Below, piece by piece: positions 34,742-45,225 of a stretch of 64,000 nucleotides of DNA. Where the stretch lies: positions 83,542,861-83,606,860 of the forward strand of contig JAOWCC010000019.1 in NCBI GenBank assembly GCA_030867875.1. Direction: 5' to 3'. The translations under genes were made by a program, and so were the position numbers. Within the stretch, counting starts at the first letter, position 1. Every line of letters starts with the position of its first letter. This DNA is from Actinernus sp. WN-2022 (taxonomy: Eukaryota > Cnidaria > Anthozoa > Actiniaria > Actinernidae). The notes beneath the pieces were generated by a model. That model had not been told where the DNA came from and made no database searches. It saw only the letters and a list, made by a program, of their open reading frames with translations.

Positions 34742-34878
34742 CTCTCTGCATTTCATCTTGAGGACTGATAATTTTGCTGATACAGCATTACCAATCGGAT
34801 GTCCTGTCCTAAAATATTCTCTTAACTCAAGGAGAATATCTAAAGATAACATAACCTTGTCACTTATGTTGAACAGTC
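34742..34878 (-). CDS. KDZ/HMGXB3-like gene, exon 2
   Basis: Bounded by an acceptor TTATATTTCAG (ending 34879) and a donor GAGAG/GTAAGC (34741). Exon 1 leaves one base of a codon and exon 2 begins in the matching phase. The join reads through a Gly into LFNISDKVMLSLDILLELRE and then TGHPIGNAVSAKL. A G-hyN-(F/N)-sD--lLSL--cL-LR pattern is what I recall from HMGXB3-like and KDZ-associated proteins. The phase-consistent join across 1.2 kb supports a real gene. Further exons were not identified. Confidence 0.6.
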
Positions 34879-36121
34879 CTGAAATATAAGTGAACACACA
34901 GTCATGTAAAGTTGCGACCAGAAAAAAAATACAGGTACTGCAACTAAATTGGGTGGCCATACAGCCAACTGTGGTCACAATACAACTTGAGCAAGTCAGT
35001 AGTACTTCTGGAATGCATACAAAGCTATATTTGTAGCTAAAGTTTTGAGCTACAGTATTAAATCAAACCAAATGTACATGTAAGCTTGGTTCTTAAAGAT
35101 GAAAGCTAGGAAATGAAACAAAGCAGGCAATTCTGCAACACCAATCAGGTAAAGAACCTAACTTGAATTGTGTTTTGTGTAAACCGATTTCTGGTTTCAA
35201 TTAATCTTTCACACTACAAAAAAATATATTTGAAACTAAGCATTCACCTTCAGATTTGATGTAATGCATATATCAATGTTAAGCCTGAAAGAAGGCCTGA
35301 AGGGGTGGCCCTGGACTGAGGTGGGTTATGTGCAGGGTTATCAATAGAAGCCGGCAGCCGGCAAATCTCGCTGGGTATTTTACATGAAATCGCCGGCTAC
35401 TTTGATTGAAAAATTCCCAAAAAAATAGATATTTGCATCAATGGCACTCGATGCTCACCGCCTACTCTTCAAGTTTTGCCACTTTATACTTCAAATGTTA
35501 TTGAAAACCCTGTATGTGACTGCCATTCTTTGCTCTGGGTCAACCAACTTTGAGCATGACTCTGCCCCATGCACGGCAGGGTTAGTTTGAACAGAATGAA
35601 TACACCTCTTATCAGTTTCTGCTTTAAATAATTTCTGATTTGTCTTCATGACTGATAGTTAATTTACAAACCTGTCTTTCTTAATGGAAAAGTTTATCTG
35701 TGCACCAAGTGAGTTTGCCTTTTTTCTGAGTTGTCGTTTTCAAATTGAGTTGTCGTTTTCAAATCTCTAGGGTAGGGAAGTTTGACACAGAAATTCAATT
35801 TTATATCAAAGTCCCCACGTCAGCTCAGGGTCACCCCCTGGCCTCTGGCTTAACATTCATACTCATAGGTGCATAACTGAAAACCTTTAGAAAATTTATT
35901 GGCTTACTGATAAAAGCTTATAACTAACCACACTACCAGGAGTGGAACTTTGAATGATTGGTTGAAAATGGTTAGTTTTCACCTGTTTGTCATATAGTTA
36001 TATCAGCTCAGTTATATAAATGTATTTTGTTGTCTGTCACATTTAAGAATTAAGTGAATAGTTAATTGAATGTCACATGCATTGAACTCTCAGCTCTGAA
36101 CGAATCCCTCTGAACTCTTAC
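34879..36121 (-). other. Predicted intron of the KDZ/HMGXB3-like gene
   Basis: GT (36121-36120) to AG (34880-34879) on the minus strand, 1243 bp. The interior is AT-rich with no supported gene. It contains AGCCGGCAGCCGGC at about 35347 and a direct TTGTCGTTTTCAAA duplication at 35732-35763. Confidence 0.5.
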
Positions 36122-37232
36122 CTAATTCTAAGGGGAACACTTGATGCATGGCAAGGCAATCTCGGTTTTGACAGTTCTTAACCTTCACATCGATCTTCTG
36201 GAAGGCATTAAGCTCCGTGATAAGATAGGCGTCGTGTGACTTCTGACCAGGATGGTTTGTGATCGTTAAGGGATCAGGATGGCCGCACAATTCGCAGTAT
36301 TCTGCCTCTGGTATAAATAAATACGGCCATCCTCCTTGAACGCCTAATAAAGTACAGGCGTCCCTCCTTTTCACTTCATGTAGTACGCTACGGGGAATCA
36401 CGTAAGGCAGCTTCCTCTTCTTGTCCGCAAGCGCTAAAGTTGAATGACGTTTCAAGTTTATAATTGGAGCAGGAGGATCGACCGAGAGTGGCGATTCAAC
36501 CGGGCCAGGGTTTGAAGGGACTTCGTTTGAAGACTGATGGCTTGAGACTTCACTCGCCTGTTCTTTATTCTGGCTGTCGTCCAGCTGGCAAAGCGACGAG
36601 TAAAGCAGATGCTGGTGAAGACAGATGGCTTTAGTAACTGCTTGCTTCGCCTTCGAGGAATAGTTACGGCAGTCCTTTCCAGAACAAACAAACTTAGCGC
36701 TGTGTTTCCTTACATGACAATAGCCAAGAGGATTGCTCGCCGTTGGCTGTCCAAAAACAGCAAAACTCCCAGGTGAAATCTCGATAACAGGATGGCTGAC
36801 TAAAGCTGTGATGGCTGTTAGCTCTTCAGTGACTGTCGCACTGCACAAATAATTGGCCAAGTTCGGAACTAGCTGGTCTCCGAATCTCACACCTGGCTTC
36901 TTCGCCTCCTCAATGTGAGGACAAGAAAACTCACTCAGGCTGCCAGAGTTGTAATGTGCCGACCTGATGACTTTGCAGTCTTCATGAGTGCACAACCAGA
37001 GGTTACCATTATTTGTAACGAAACAACGATCACCCCGGTTGCTCGTCTTCAGGGAATATAAACCCTCCGACACCAAAACTGCCGAAGGTGATAATGCCAG
37101 CTTCGCCTTTTTCGTCTTCGGTTGGAAAGATCCACCAAGAGCATACCCACAGGAAGAACAATTTGGGGGCTTAGATCTGTTAAAGTATTCTACACTACAA
37201 GACGGGCATGTGCCACGACCACGTTGACTCAT
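36122..37232 (-). CDS. KDZ/HMGXB3-like cysteine-rich protein, exon 1
   Basis: About 370 codons from ATG at 37232 to a donor TTAG/GTAAGAG at 36122. An N-terminal zinc ribbon (C9, C12, C25, C28) starts it. A W-L-C81-T-H-E-D-C86 block with C104-P-H106 follows, then CSGKDC near 190, a Ser/Pro-rich linker, a basic patch KKRK near 275, CELCGHPDP near 318 and a final NCQNRDC. Serial cysteine clusters of this order resemble proteins annotated as HMG-domain protein 3-like, linked in the literature to KDZ transposases; that is recall and was not searched. It lies just inside a TIR, as a transposase gene would. The catalytic domain is not present in the two exons seen. Confidence 0.65.
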
Positions 37233-37340
37233 TATAACTTAAAATATGAAATTCGAAGAAGGAAAAATAGCTTACTGCACGATCGAGAATGAGAAAGTGT
37301 GACAAACATTTCGGCAACGACGCGGAAGGGATCTTGGGAG

Positions 37341-37350
37341 GTATAAATAC
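37341..37350 (-). promoter_or_regulatory. TATA-like box upstream of KDZ-like gene
   Basis: GTATTTATAC on the minus strand lies about 110 bp before the ATG at 37232. CCAAT/ATTGG words occur upstream of it at about 37360 and, within the TIR, near 37397. A core promoter between TIR and gene would be expected of a transposon carrying its own gene. Confidence 0.35.
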
Positions 37351-37434
37351 AACGATTGCATTGGTTGACCACCGAGAACACCGACAATTTTAATTGACCA
37401 ATCACAAGCAACCTAGCAAACGGTGAAGTCTAAC

Positions 37435-38216
37435 AATTTACGGATTGCTGCTTCAACTCTCTCGTTCACTTCCACTCGAGCTAACTCCAACTGTCTTTGT
37501 GTATCAGCTAGTTCATTTTCTGATCTGGCCAGTTTACCTTGATAAGATGCAATTGCCTTCTTTACTCGCTCAGCTTGTTTCGTCATGGCAGCTTTCGCTT
37601 CGTCTGCTGCATCTTCCATGCTCATGAAATCGTGTGTCTTGTGTTTCAGGGTCACACACTTCTGGCAAACTCGCTTGCGACATGTTTCTGTCTTACAATA
37701 GTATTCCAATCGGTTGTGTTCATGGTTTTCTTGCTCACAGAACACGGGCCGTTGTAAGAAATTTTGTACATCTTCCGACTGGAATTCTCGTAGCAGAACA
37801 ATTCGATGGCTTCGTAAGACCTTTACTTGTCTGTGTACTTCTACGCATTGTGCACACAGGAGGTCACTGCAATCAGAAGAAAATGCAGAAGTGACGCCAG
37901 TTTTCTCGCAGCTGCGGCACACTCTTGTCGGGTTTCCTTCTGCAGAAAGCGTTTTGAATGTTGCTAACAGCTCTAGCAAGCCATCCAGATAAAAGGAGGA
38001 GCGAAGTCCGCCGTCCGGAAATTGAACTACAGCACGGCACTCGGGACATGTGAATCGATTATGTTCTTCCTGGCACCTTCTCCGCCAGCTTGTTATACAC
38101 TGCTCACAAAAATTATGAAAGCATGGCAAAGTTTTGGGATTGGTAAATGTCTCCTCGCATATAGCACACTTTAACTTGGCGGAAAAGTCTTCTACGAGTT
38201 CATCTAGCCCTGCCAT
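37435..38216 (-). pseudogene. TRIM gene, upstream half (RING, B-boxes, coiled coil)
   Basis: ATG at 38216 in a strong context (AAAGATGGC). RING finger C17-C20, C32, H34, C37-C40, C57-C60; a B-box1-like block CRSCEKTG...CAQCVEVH (about 99-125); B-box2 CEQENHEHNRLEYYC...CQKCVTLKH (about 160-193); then a coiled coil to about residue 260. TRIM proteins are E3 ubiquitin ligases. After VEAAIRKL the frame runs into foreign sequence and stops at 37413. Removing the 9.74-kb element would restore continuity with 27353-27694. A short truncated RING/B-box protein could still be produced. Confidence 0.85.
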
Positions 38217-38298
38217 CTTTACTGCTCGATTCTAGTAAGCGTCACGTGTCGCTCATTTGTTTTCGGATTGGGCTTCCTGTGGCACACGGCCAAAGATA

Positions 38299-38799
38299 GC
38301 TTTGCAGGCTCTGGTTGATTTGGGGTTCCTGTGGTGAGAGAGAGGAGTGCGACAATACCCTGTTTTTTTAAATTGCCGTTCGTCCACGAACGGGAATAGT
38401 TCTCCAATCTGATTGGTTGAGTCCAGAAGGGGCACGCGCACTTCGTTCGAAAATGGCGTGTATTATGGTGTAAAGCAGCGCGCGCGAGCTAAAATTGAAA
38501 ACTTTCACTCAAATCGCAGTCAATTGTCTGCTGTTTTCTCTCTTTTTCTCACGTTTTTATTGTCAAACATGCAGTAGAAATACAAGGGGTTCAATGCTAG
38601 GGTACATTTACAATTGAATCTCGGCGAAAACGTTGATTTTGAAATACTTTGTGAAAAGTGTAACTTGCAATGGGATGTGACGTCATGGGGGCGAATTTCA
38701 AAAATATAGGGTCTTGTCGCAGGCTCTCCTTTCTCTTTTTCCACCTTCCCACTCCTCTCTCCCACCACAGGAATCCCAGATCAACCAGAGCTTGCAAGC
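38299..38799. mobile_element. MITE upstream of the TRIM start, 48-bp TIRs
   Basis: The arms 38299-38346 and 38752-38799 are inverted with a few mismatches (CTCTGGTTGATYTGGG, TTCCTGTGGTGRGAGAGAGG). The 405-bp core has no coding potential. Its near end is 83 bp upstream of the TRIM ATG, so it probably altered or replaced that promoter. Confidence 0.75.
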
Positions 38800-39154
38800 A
38801 GGCTACCCAGACGACGGCAACAACAACAACAATAACTTTATTTGCACCATGCGTTTAATACATGGCCTTTGGCCGCCCGAGTCAAATTTCGCAAGTGTTT
38901 TTTTAAACTTTATTTTTATTTTTTGTGTCGCGATATTTTACCGTTAACCAATCCGATTGCACTGTTCACGTGGCGACCATGTGACATTTTATCGACTTTC
39001 GGGGCCGTCAACCAATTAGCTCGCGTTTTTTTTTACATTGCCATCGTTAGGTCAACTGCAGTCTGCAGGATGTGATTTTTTTTCTCCCAAGGCCGCTATG
39101 AGCAAAACCACTGGATGAGTTGTTGTTGTGGATAAATCGTTCAATCTTTCATCG

Positions 39155-39310
39155 TTTTTCTTCATTCGGAATTCTGTGCAATTGATTCTCCTACGGATTG
39201 TGACAGCAAGCTAGTGATTATAACACCCTAAAATTTGTGAGAGCAGTTTCGAATATGATTGTATAAATACGCGGGGGTCAGCCAGCCGAAGATCAAGATC
39301 CGTGAGTACA
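39155..39310. repeat. Dispersed repeat, copy of 25.48-25.69 kb
   Basis: It shares the ordered words TCGTTCAATCTT, TCCTACGGATTGTGACAGCA, GAGAGCAGTTTCGA and GATCCGTGAGTACA with 25480-25690 in the same orientation. The 25-kb copy is about 50 bp longer near its end. Origin unknown. Confidence 0.6.
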
Positions 39311-39900
39311 AGCAAGTACATAAATTCTATTTTCTTTCGCTACCCTCAGCCAAATAGAAAGTATTTCTATTTTCCACATATGAATATTGATAACAACGTT
39401 TGGAGGGAGACGCACAGCTGACCTCAAGCAACAAAGTGTGGGAAGAAATTATGAATTATGAAATGTCAATATGCATATGCAAAGAGACCAAGAGCTGTTG
39501 TTTAAGGTCTTCCCTACTCAGTTTTCCAACCGCCATGCTTTTTAATTAATCGGTCAGGAAGCTCGATGTTAGCCGCTGCGGAAAGAAAATATATATTATA
39601 CAAAATATATACAAAATAAGTACGTAAAAGTACCTGCACCTAAGAAAGGGACCTTGTATGCCTATATAAGCTATACGAAAGCTAGCAACATTCCGGACTA
39701 CACGTGGAATTGAGTTACTATAGAGTACAGGGCCACACAAGAGCCTCACGACATACCGCATGATAATCACATGGCCACACGGGAGCCACTTCATGTACAC
39801 CACAGATCTCTTACCGATAACAATAAGCCACACGAGAGCCCAATAATAACGGTGGGAAATATGCTAGTCATGAAGTTGTTAGTTGCGAGTTGCGAATCCA
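39311..39900. other. No gene recognised
   Basis: No supported coding, RNA or repeat feature. Confidence 0.4.
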
Positions 39901-40395
39901 AAATCGGCCTAACCCTACATTTAAAAATACCCTAACCGTCAACAACGGGTGCTCATTCATTTAGCTCACTTAATTTATGGTGTTTAGAGCTAGTCACTAA
40001 TATGAGTTTTTAGGGCTAGATCACTAAAAAACACATGCTTCTTCGTTCTCCCTATATATATATGAACTAATGCAAATCCTAATCCTACATTAAAAATAAA
40101 CTAACGTACCGTCAACAACGGGTGCTCACTCATTTCGCTCACTGAATTTATGGTGTTTAGAGCTAGTCACTAATATGAGTTTTTAGGGCTAGATCACTAA
40201 ACAACACATGCTTCTTCGTTCTCCCTATATATATGAACTAATGCAAATCCTAACCCTATATTTAAAAATACCCTGACCGTCAACAACGGGTGCTCACTCA
40301 TTTAGGGTGTTTAGAGCTAGTCACTAACTTTGGGTTTTATAAATACAGCATCGCTAATCCAAATCCTAACCCTACATTTAAAAATACAACTCGCA
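39901..40395. repeat. ~175-bp tandem repeat, about 2.7 copies
   Basis: Each unit contains AAATCCTAACCCTACATTTA, CCGTCAACAACGGGTGCTCA, GTGTTTAGAGCTAGTCACTA, ATGAGTTTTTAGGGCTAGAT and CACATGCTTCTTCGTTCTCC. Full copies start near 39897 and 40073; a partial, internally deleted copy runs from about 40245. CCGTCAACAACGG is an internal small hairpin. Confidence 0.85.
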
Positions 40396-40925
40396 ACAAG
40401 AGCCCATCTGGGCTTTCACTCGGGCCATGTCCCCTAGTATGTCCCAACCTTTATTGAGAAAGGGGTACAACCATAACGAAATTGTTTTCACTGTCCAATG
40501 GAAGCACCATTAGAAATGTGGATGGGGAGGTAGGACTTCCTCAAGATGCACATTTGTTTGGCCCCTTGGTTGTGCAGGGTAGGTTATTTTCTTTGATATT
40601 TTGCGTTCCAGGATTTTTATTTTAGACTACCCTTCTACAGATTTCTGATGATGTGTTCCCAATGAGATTAAAGATGAAATACACTTTCATTTGAAATCCT
40701 CTTAGTAACAAGAGCCCATCTGGGCTTTCACTCGGGCCACATGAGATTGAAGATGAAATACACTTTCATTTGAAATCCTCTTAGTAATAACCAAAGGGAA
40801 TAATTATTAGCTGAATTTAGCAGTCTTTAGGAGTGGCCGGTAGCGCGGTGACGTTCATTCTCTGCTCCCCTAGTATATATGTAATTTAATAGTTTTGTTT
40901 TTCTCGTATGTTGACCTTTTAATTT
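40396..40925. repeat. Composite of short repeats (GAGCCCATCTGGGC, 45-bp duplication)
   Basis: AACAAGAGCCCATCTGGGCT with CACTCGGGCCA occurs at about 40393 and 40708. A 47-bp block starting ATGAGATT and running through GATGAAATACACTTTCATTT is present at 40660 and 40741. 40795-40925 is repeated in the same orientation at 44548-44695 (GGAATAATTATTAGCTGAAT, GGAGTGGCCGGTAGCGCGGT). Confidence 0.7.
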
Positions 40926-41002
40926 AAACACTACTTATTCGTTTAACACACTGCATTTGAGCAGGCATATATTCATTGTTTGGAACCCGAGAATTAACCG
41001 TA

Positions 41003-42360
41003 CTACCGTACTTCATGGTCCCTTTCTTTAGTAGTGGGTTGTCGATCAGGTGATGTAAACTCATTTAGCACAGAAAATGTACTCTGATGAATAGGGATCG
41101 GGTTCTCATGTAAGAAAGATGGCTCTTGAACAGACTGATAAGCTTCAGTAGGTTGGGTAGTCTCGGAACACTGGAGACCTTGGTCTTTCATTGTCTTCTT
41201 TTTTGTGTTCTTGATTTTTTTTTAAAGTTTGAAAGTCGGATCTCAGTTTTTTATCCGCTTTCAACTCGCCATTTTCAACTTCTAGGTCAATAATACGTGA
41301 TGACAGCATCTTGATTTCGGTCTTGTATATATTATCTTGCTGCACTAATTTGTCTTCCAAATGACTGAGTTTCGTTTCTTGATTCGTGTTTTGATATGAC
41401 GAGAGTAAGAATCATTACGCATGTCAGTTAGGTCAGCCTCCATGTTACAAATCAAGGTCATTAAATCAGCGAGAGAGTTCTTATTGCGGGCTAACAATCC
41501 TCGTGAAGAATCTAAAGAATTCCGTCTCTTCCGATTTGAATTTGACTCGTGTGTATGTTGCTTTTGGAGTTTCAAGGATATGTTGATCCAAAACTACAGT
41601 CTCTTGGGGTTTTTCATTGACTTGTTAACTTGCAGGCTCTGTAACTTGTTTTGTTTTCTTAGTATATAACATAAAGTGTTGAACATGTTCTCAAGCATGT
41701 CGCGCGTGACCTCTGTTTCTTCATTCATTAAGTTCTCTACTTTCATCTGTAATCTGGGAAACTCAATCTTTGCCGATGCCTTGGCACATAACTATTCCTG
41801 TTGTTAAGTAGACGTGGATGGTTATAAATAAAATCCTTCGACAGCTTGTACCGTTTCCGCTAGGTCAATATCCTCGCTGGAACGAAATAACTTGATCACA
41901 ATACTCTCTGACTGTGTCTCTGCCTCATTTAAGTGGTCGATCCAACTTACGGTAAATTTAAATCTCTGACAGTTTTTAAGAGACTCATAATATTGGTCTT
42001 GAAGTGCCTTCGCCCAAAATAAGATGTTCTCCTCGGATGTTTTAAATGCAGCACAGCGAGCCGATGGCTTATAGATTCCAATATCTATTTCTTCGAATTT
42101 TAGCTTTTCGGATCCTGACCCCTTCACTGGCTTCAGGTCGTCGTACGTGTCGTATGTAAAATCACTGGAACATCTGGGTAAAAAACGCGGCCCTTCGGCT
42201 CCGACAATAGCGCCAGTTGAAATATCCTGAGCCTGTTGGAAGGCTTTCGCACGAGTGAAGTTAAATAAAACATTAAACTGCTTACATTTGAGAGATGGGA
42301 CTCCAAATTAGAGAGAAAGTTCCTCGCGGGTCCTCCACCATCTTGATTTACTGTATTAAA
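41003..42360 (-). pseudogene. Decayed LINE ORF1, relative of the 12-kb element
   Basis: Minus-strand pieces in order: FGVPSLKCKQFNVLFNF region (42.30 kb), EIDIGIYKPSARCAAFKTSE through IVIKLFRSSED (42.1-41.8 kb), RKRRNSLDSSRGL and the first heptads (41.5 kb), LEDKLVQQDNIYKTEIKMLS coil (41.3 kb), ending near 41003. At least three frameshifts or stops separate them. It shows what the uninterrupted ORF1 of the 12.3-kb LINE looked like and locates its first insertion precisely. The SGNH part and ORF2 are missing here. Confidence 0.8.
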
Positions 42361-42480
42361 TTATGTAAATAAATTAACCTGGCGATTGTTGCGTGACCAG
42401 CACAGTGCAATTTGATTGGTGTGAACTTGAACTTTAACGCATGCGCAAAAATTTTGCGACACCTAACAAAAAAAATAAAA
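42340..42480. repeat. Dispersed repeat shared with 24.23-24.39 kb
   Basis: It lies directly upstream, in the minus sense, of the ORF1 remnant. It has the word order TTATGTAAATAA, TTAACCTG, CGATTGTT, GTGACCAGCA, TTGATTGGT, GTGAACTTGAA, TTGCGACAC, A-rich. Possibly the LINE 5' UTR. Confidence 0.5.
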
Positions 42481-42815
42481 AATAACGGCTTCCATTTTAA
42501 GATAAACTTGAAAATTGCAAAGAACCGTGGACGATAATCCTGCTGGTTGCTACGTTGGATCTAAGTCAGATCTATTCAGCCAAAATGAAAATGAATACGA
42601 AGTCCAAGGACTACGGCAAAGCTGACACAACGTAGGATTTTATATTGAATATTACAATATTTCGGCTGGCCAAACCAGCCTTCTTCAGGTACTAGATGTT
42701 ACAAGTGAAGAGCTCTAAGGTTAGAAGATCTATAAATGTGGAAAATTTCGCAATAGAAATTGCGGAAACGGGAAGTGACGTAGACCAAAACTTGAAGTAG
42801 CAAAATAGTATAAGA

Positions 42816-44342
42816 GATATGTACAGGTCCGCAAATGATCCCGGCCCGCAATTGATCCCAGGCCCGCAAATGATCCCCAAAATGGACCGCAAATGATCCC
42901 GCTCCGCAAATGATCCCCAATGGGGACCGCAAATGATCCCGTGAAAAAACATGGAATGGCATGGAGTTTTGCCGCTGGATAGTGGATCTAAAGTATGAAT
43001 GAATTCGAAAGTAAAATGAAGAACAAATTTTAATGATATAATGATTTTTAACCATTGGCTCCGGCAGGAAAAACATCGACCAATCAGGCGAACTCATTGC
43101 TATAATTCCCGGATCACACATGTCAGGTGTATATTTACACATTATATTGTCACACAACACTATAGACGGTAGAGTTATTTTTAGCAGAGTTTCCCGCCAG
43201 AAGAAACAAAGGCCGTAACTTTTAACCAATCAGGATGCACTGAAAAATTGTAATTAACACGGTTCAAACTGCTAAAAAATACAAAAGCGCAAGAGAACAA
43301 AAGACAACGTAATCGCATACCAGAACTTCGCGACTATAAATAGACACACCATCTACTGTGTTTGGGCCAACACAAGGGCACAGGAACACTCCTGTGTAAT
43401 ATAGTCCTGCACATGTCCATAAAGAAAATCGTATGTCCAATCTTGAGAGCCTTCACAGTGTCTGTAATTGACGCGCGATTATGCTCGCTCCTGGCTGTTA
43501 CGCTTGTTACTACTTTTGGTATTGCTTTGGAATTGTTTCCTTGGATGAGATATCTGGAAATGAAAACAAAATTGAGTCAGAATAATTGACCCGGTGATTA
43601 AAAAAAGCCTGACCGGTTTCTGGTAATAAGAACGCTCGACAAAGGACTCGGGATTAAGATATCTGGATTACTGAGGAACTCTGGATTAAGAAAATAAAAT
43701 AAAAAATAAAATACTATTTATTTTTTTCCAAAGCAAATAATTTTCATTTCCCCCAAAAAAAATTAATTTTTGTGTTTGAAAAAATGACTCGAGTTAAATA
43801 AAACTATTTTTGAATGGGCCAAACAAGCCACCATACTACGGTTTATTTATTCCTAACTTTTAATTTCTTTAATTTTAACTTTGAGTCAGTATACTCCTGA
43901 TTAAGAAAAACAATAAAAGACATCAACAAAATAATGAATTAATCCAGGATTTGAAGAATAAAAGAAATTAGTCCTTACGAGCCACCGTAGGTACTATACC
44001 GTTTGTATGACATAGAAAACTAACTTTATATTGATTTCTAAAACTCATTGAATCCAACGACCGGATTCCATGCCATTCCATATTTTTTTCGCGGTATGAT
44101 TTGTGGTCCCCAATGGGAACATTTGCGAGCTGAGCCGGAATCACTTCCGGCCCATTTTTGGGATCATTTGCGGACCTGTACAGATCCACTATTCATGCCA
44201 TTCCATGTTTTTTTCACGGGATCATTTGCGGTCCCAATTGGGGATCATTTGTGGAGCGGGATCATTTGCGGTCCATTTTTGGGATCATTTGCGGGCCTGG
44301 GATCATTTGCGGGCCGGGATCATTTGCGGACCTGTACAGATA
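42816..44342. mobile_element. 1.5-kb TIR element with GATCATTTGCGG subterminal arrays
   Basis: GATA is duplicated at 42816-42819 and 44339-44342. The ends start TGTACAGGTCCGCAAATGAT on the left and are inverted on the right. About 140 bp at each end consists of GATCATTTGCGGNCC-type repeats (five on the left; two runs of six and two on the right), ending with TCCATGCCATTCCATG on both sides. A second partial copy of the right end lies at 44070-44190. No transposase is seen. Confidence 0.8.
43150..43360. repeat. Dispersed repeat, inverted copy at 46.50-46.70 kb
   Basis: The words TTAGCAGAG, GAAGAAACAAAGGCCGT, AACCAATCAGGATGCACTG, TTGTAATTAACACGGTTCAA and CGCAAGAGAACAAAAGACAA occur in reverse complement at 46500-46700, inside a 287-bp MITE. 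The copy here lies in the core of the 1.5-kb TIR element. Confidence 0.7.
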
Positions 44343-44459
44343 AGCACTATGTTTCATCACGTATATTCATACCATTTGGTTCTAGAGTTTTAGCTTTATC
44401 TATAAGGTGCGCTTCTCTGGCTTTACGTATTGAGTCTCTTGAGGAGTATATTATTCCCA

Positions 44460-44695
44460 TTTTAAGACTCGGTGCTGCCACAGGCAGCCCGAGTAATAAT
44501 AACGGCTTGCAGATTAAGACTCGGTGCTGCCACAGGCAGCCCGAGTAATAACGAAAGGGAATAATTATTAGCTGAATTTAGCAGTCTTTAGGAGTGGCCG
44601 GTAGCGCGGTGACATTCATTCTCTGCTACCCTAGTATATATATGTAATTTCATATTTTTGTTTTTCTCGTGTATGTAAATTAAAGAAGTTGACCT
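44460..44695. repeat. Duplicated AGACTCGGTGCTGCC hairpin and 40.8-kb repeat copy
   Basis: AAGACTCGGTGCTGCCACAG GCAGCCCGAGT occurs twice, at about 44465 and 44517; each copy folds (CTCGG/CCGAG, CTGCC/GGCAG). It is followed by the second copy of the 130-bp repeat found at 40795-40925. Confidence 0.7.
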
Positions 44696-45225
44696 CTACT
44701 TATTCATGTAACGCACGCTTACAATTTAGTCAAAGATTATTAACTGAAATGCATGTTGGTTATCTCTATTTAAAAGCTTTTACCCTCATTCCCAAAACTG
44801 CAGTCTGCTCATTATATTACAGAACTATAAAGGGAACTGTTGGAAGCCTTTAATTTCTCGAAACAAAAGCTCGGCCGTGAGAGGATTCTTGTTTAAGTTT
44901 ACCTTGAGAGTTGAATATTGCTTCGCTCATCATTAATTATGTTTAAAAAACTGGCACAAGAAATAAAAAAATTAAAAAAAATTCACACAAAAACTATATT
45001 CTTACCCTTGTTAACAAATATACTAAAATTGACTGAAAAATATTTATGAATTTTACAACGTTTCTGATATTTTCTCTAATGACTTCTATTCACATGATTG
45101 CTGCTACTCTTTGTATTAATATTTATTTGCATCAGTTTCAACTTCTCTCTTCTCTTATTCCTAAATTCTAAAGTATAGAGTTTAATATGTACTATTTAAT
45201 TACAATGGGGAGTTGGGGTGGCACA
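44696..45225. other. No gene recognised
   Basis: AT-rich sequence without a supported feature. Confidence 0.4.

Larger units (their letters stand above)
27695..37434 (-). mobile_element. Large KDZ-like TIR DNA transposon (9.74 kb) splitting a TRIM exon
   Basis: Flanked by the exact 10-bp duplication AATTTACGGA (27685-27694 and 37435-37444). The ends are inverted: left GGCAGACTGCACCGTTTGC and, reverse-complemented, right GTTAGACTTCACCGTTTGC. Both then carry a GATTGG about 12 bp further in. A spliced cysteine-rich gene (36122-37232, 34742-34878, minus) starts about 200 bp inside the right end. KDZ/Zisupton transposons are known for 8-bp duplications; ten bases could include two chance matches. 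The element also contains a minisatellite, a truncated LINE and a MITE. A catalytic domain was not found, so this copy is probably defective. Confidence 0.7.

Noticed and set aside
27353..38216. Normal TRIM gene with a 9.7-kb intron
   Set aside because: The break lies mid-codon with an exact 10-bp repeat on both sides and no donor/acceptor at the repeat. The two halves join in frame at the repeat, which fits an insertion better. An alternative GT just before the break (GTAAATTG) and an AG near 27705 would also join in phase, so splicing-out of the element cannot be fully excluded.
42699..43229. 176-codon minus-strand frame
   Set aside because: Much of it is a translation of the GATCATTTGCGG terminal repeats; the rest has no domain.
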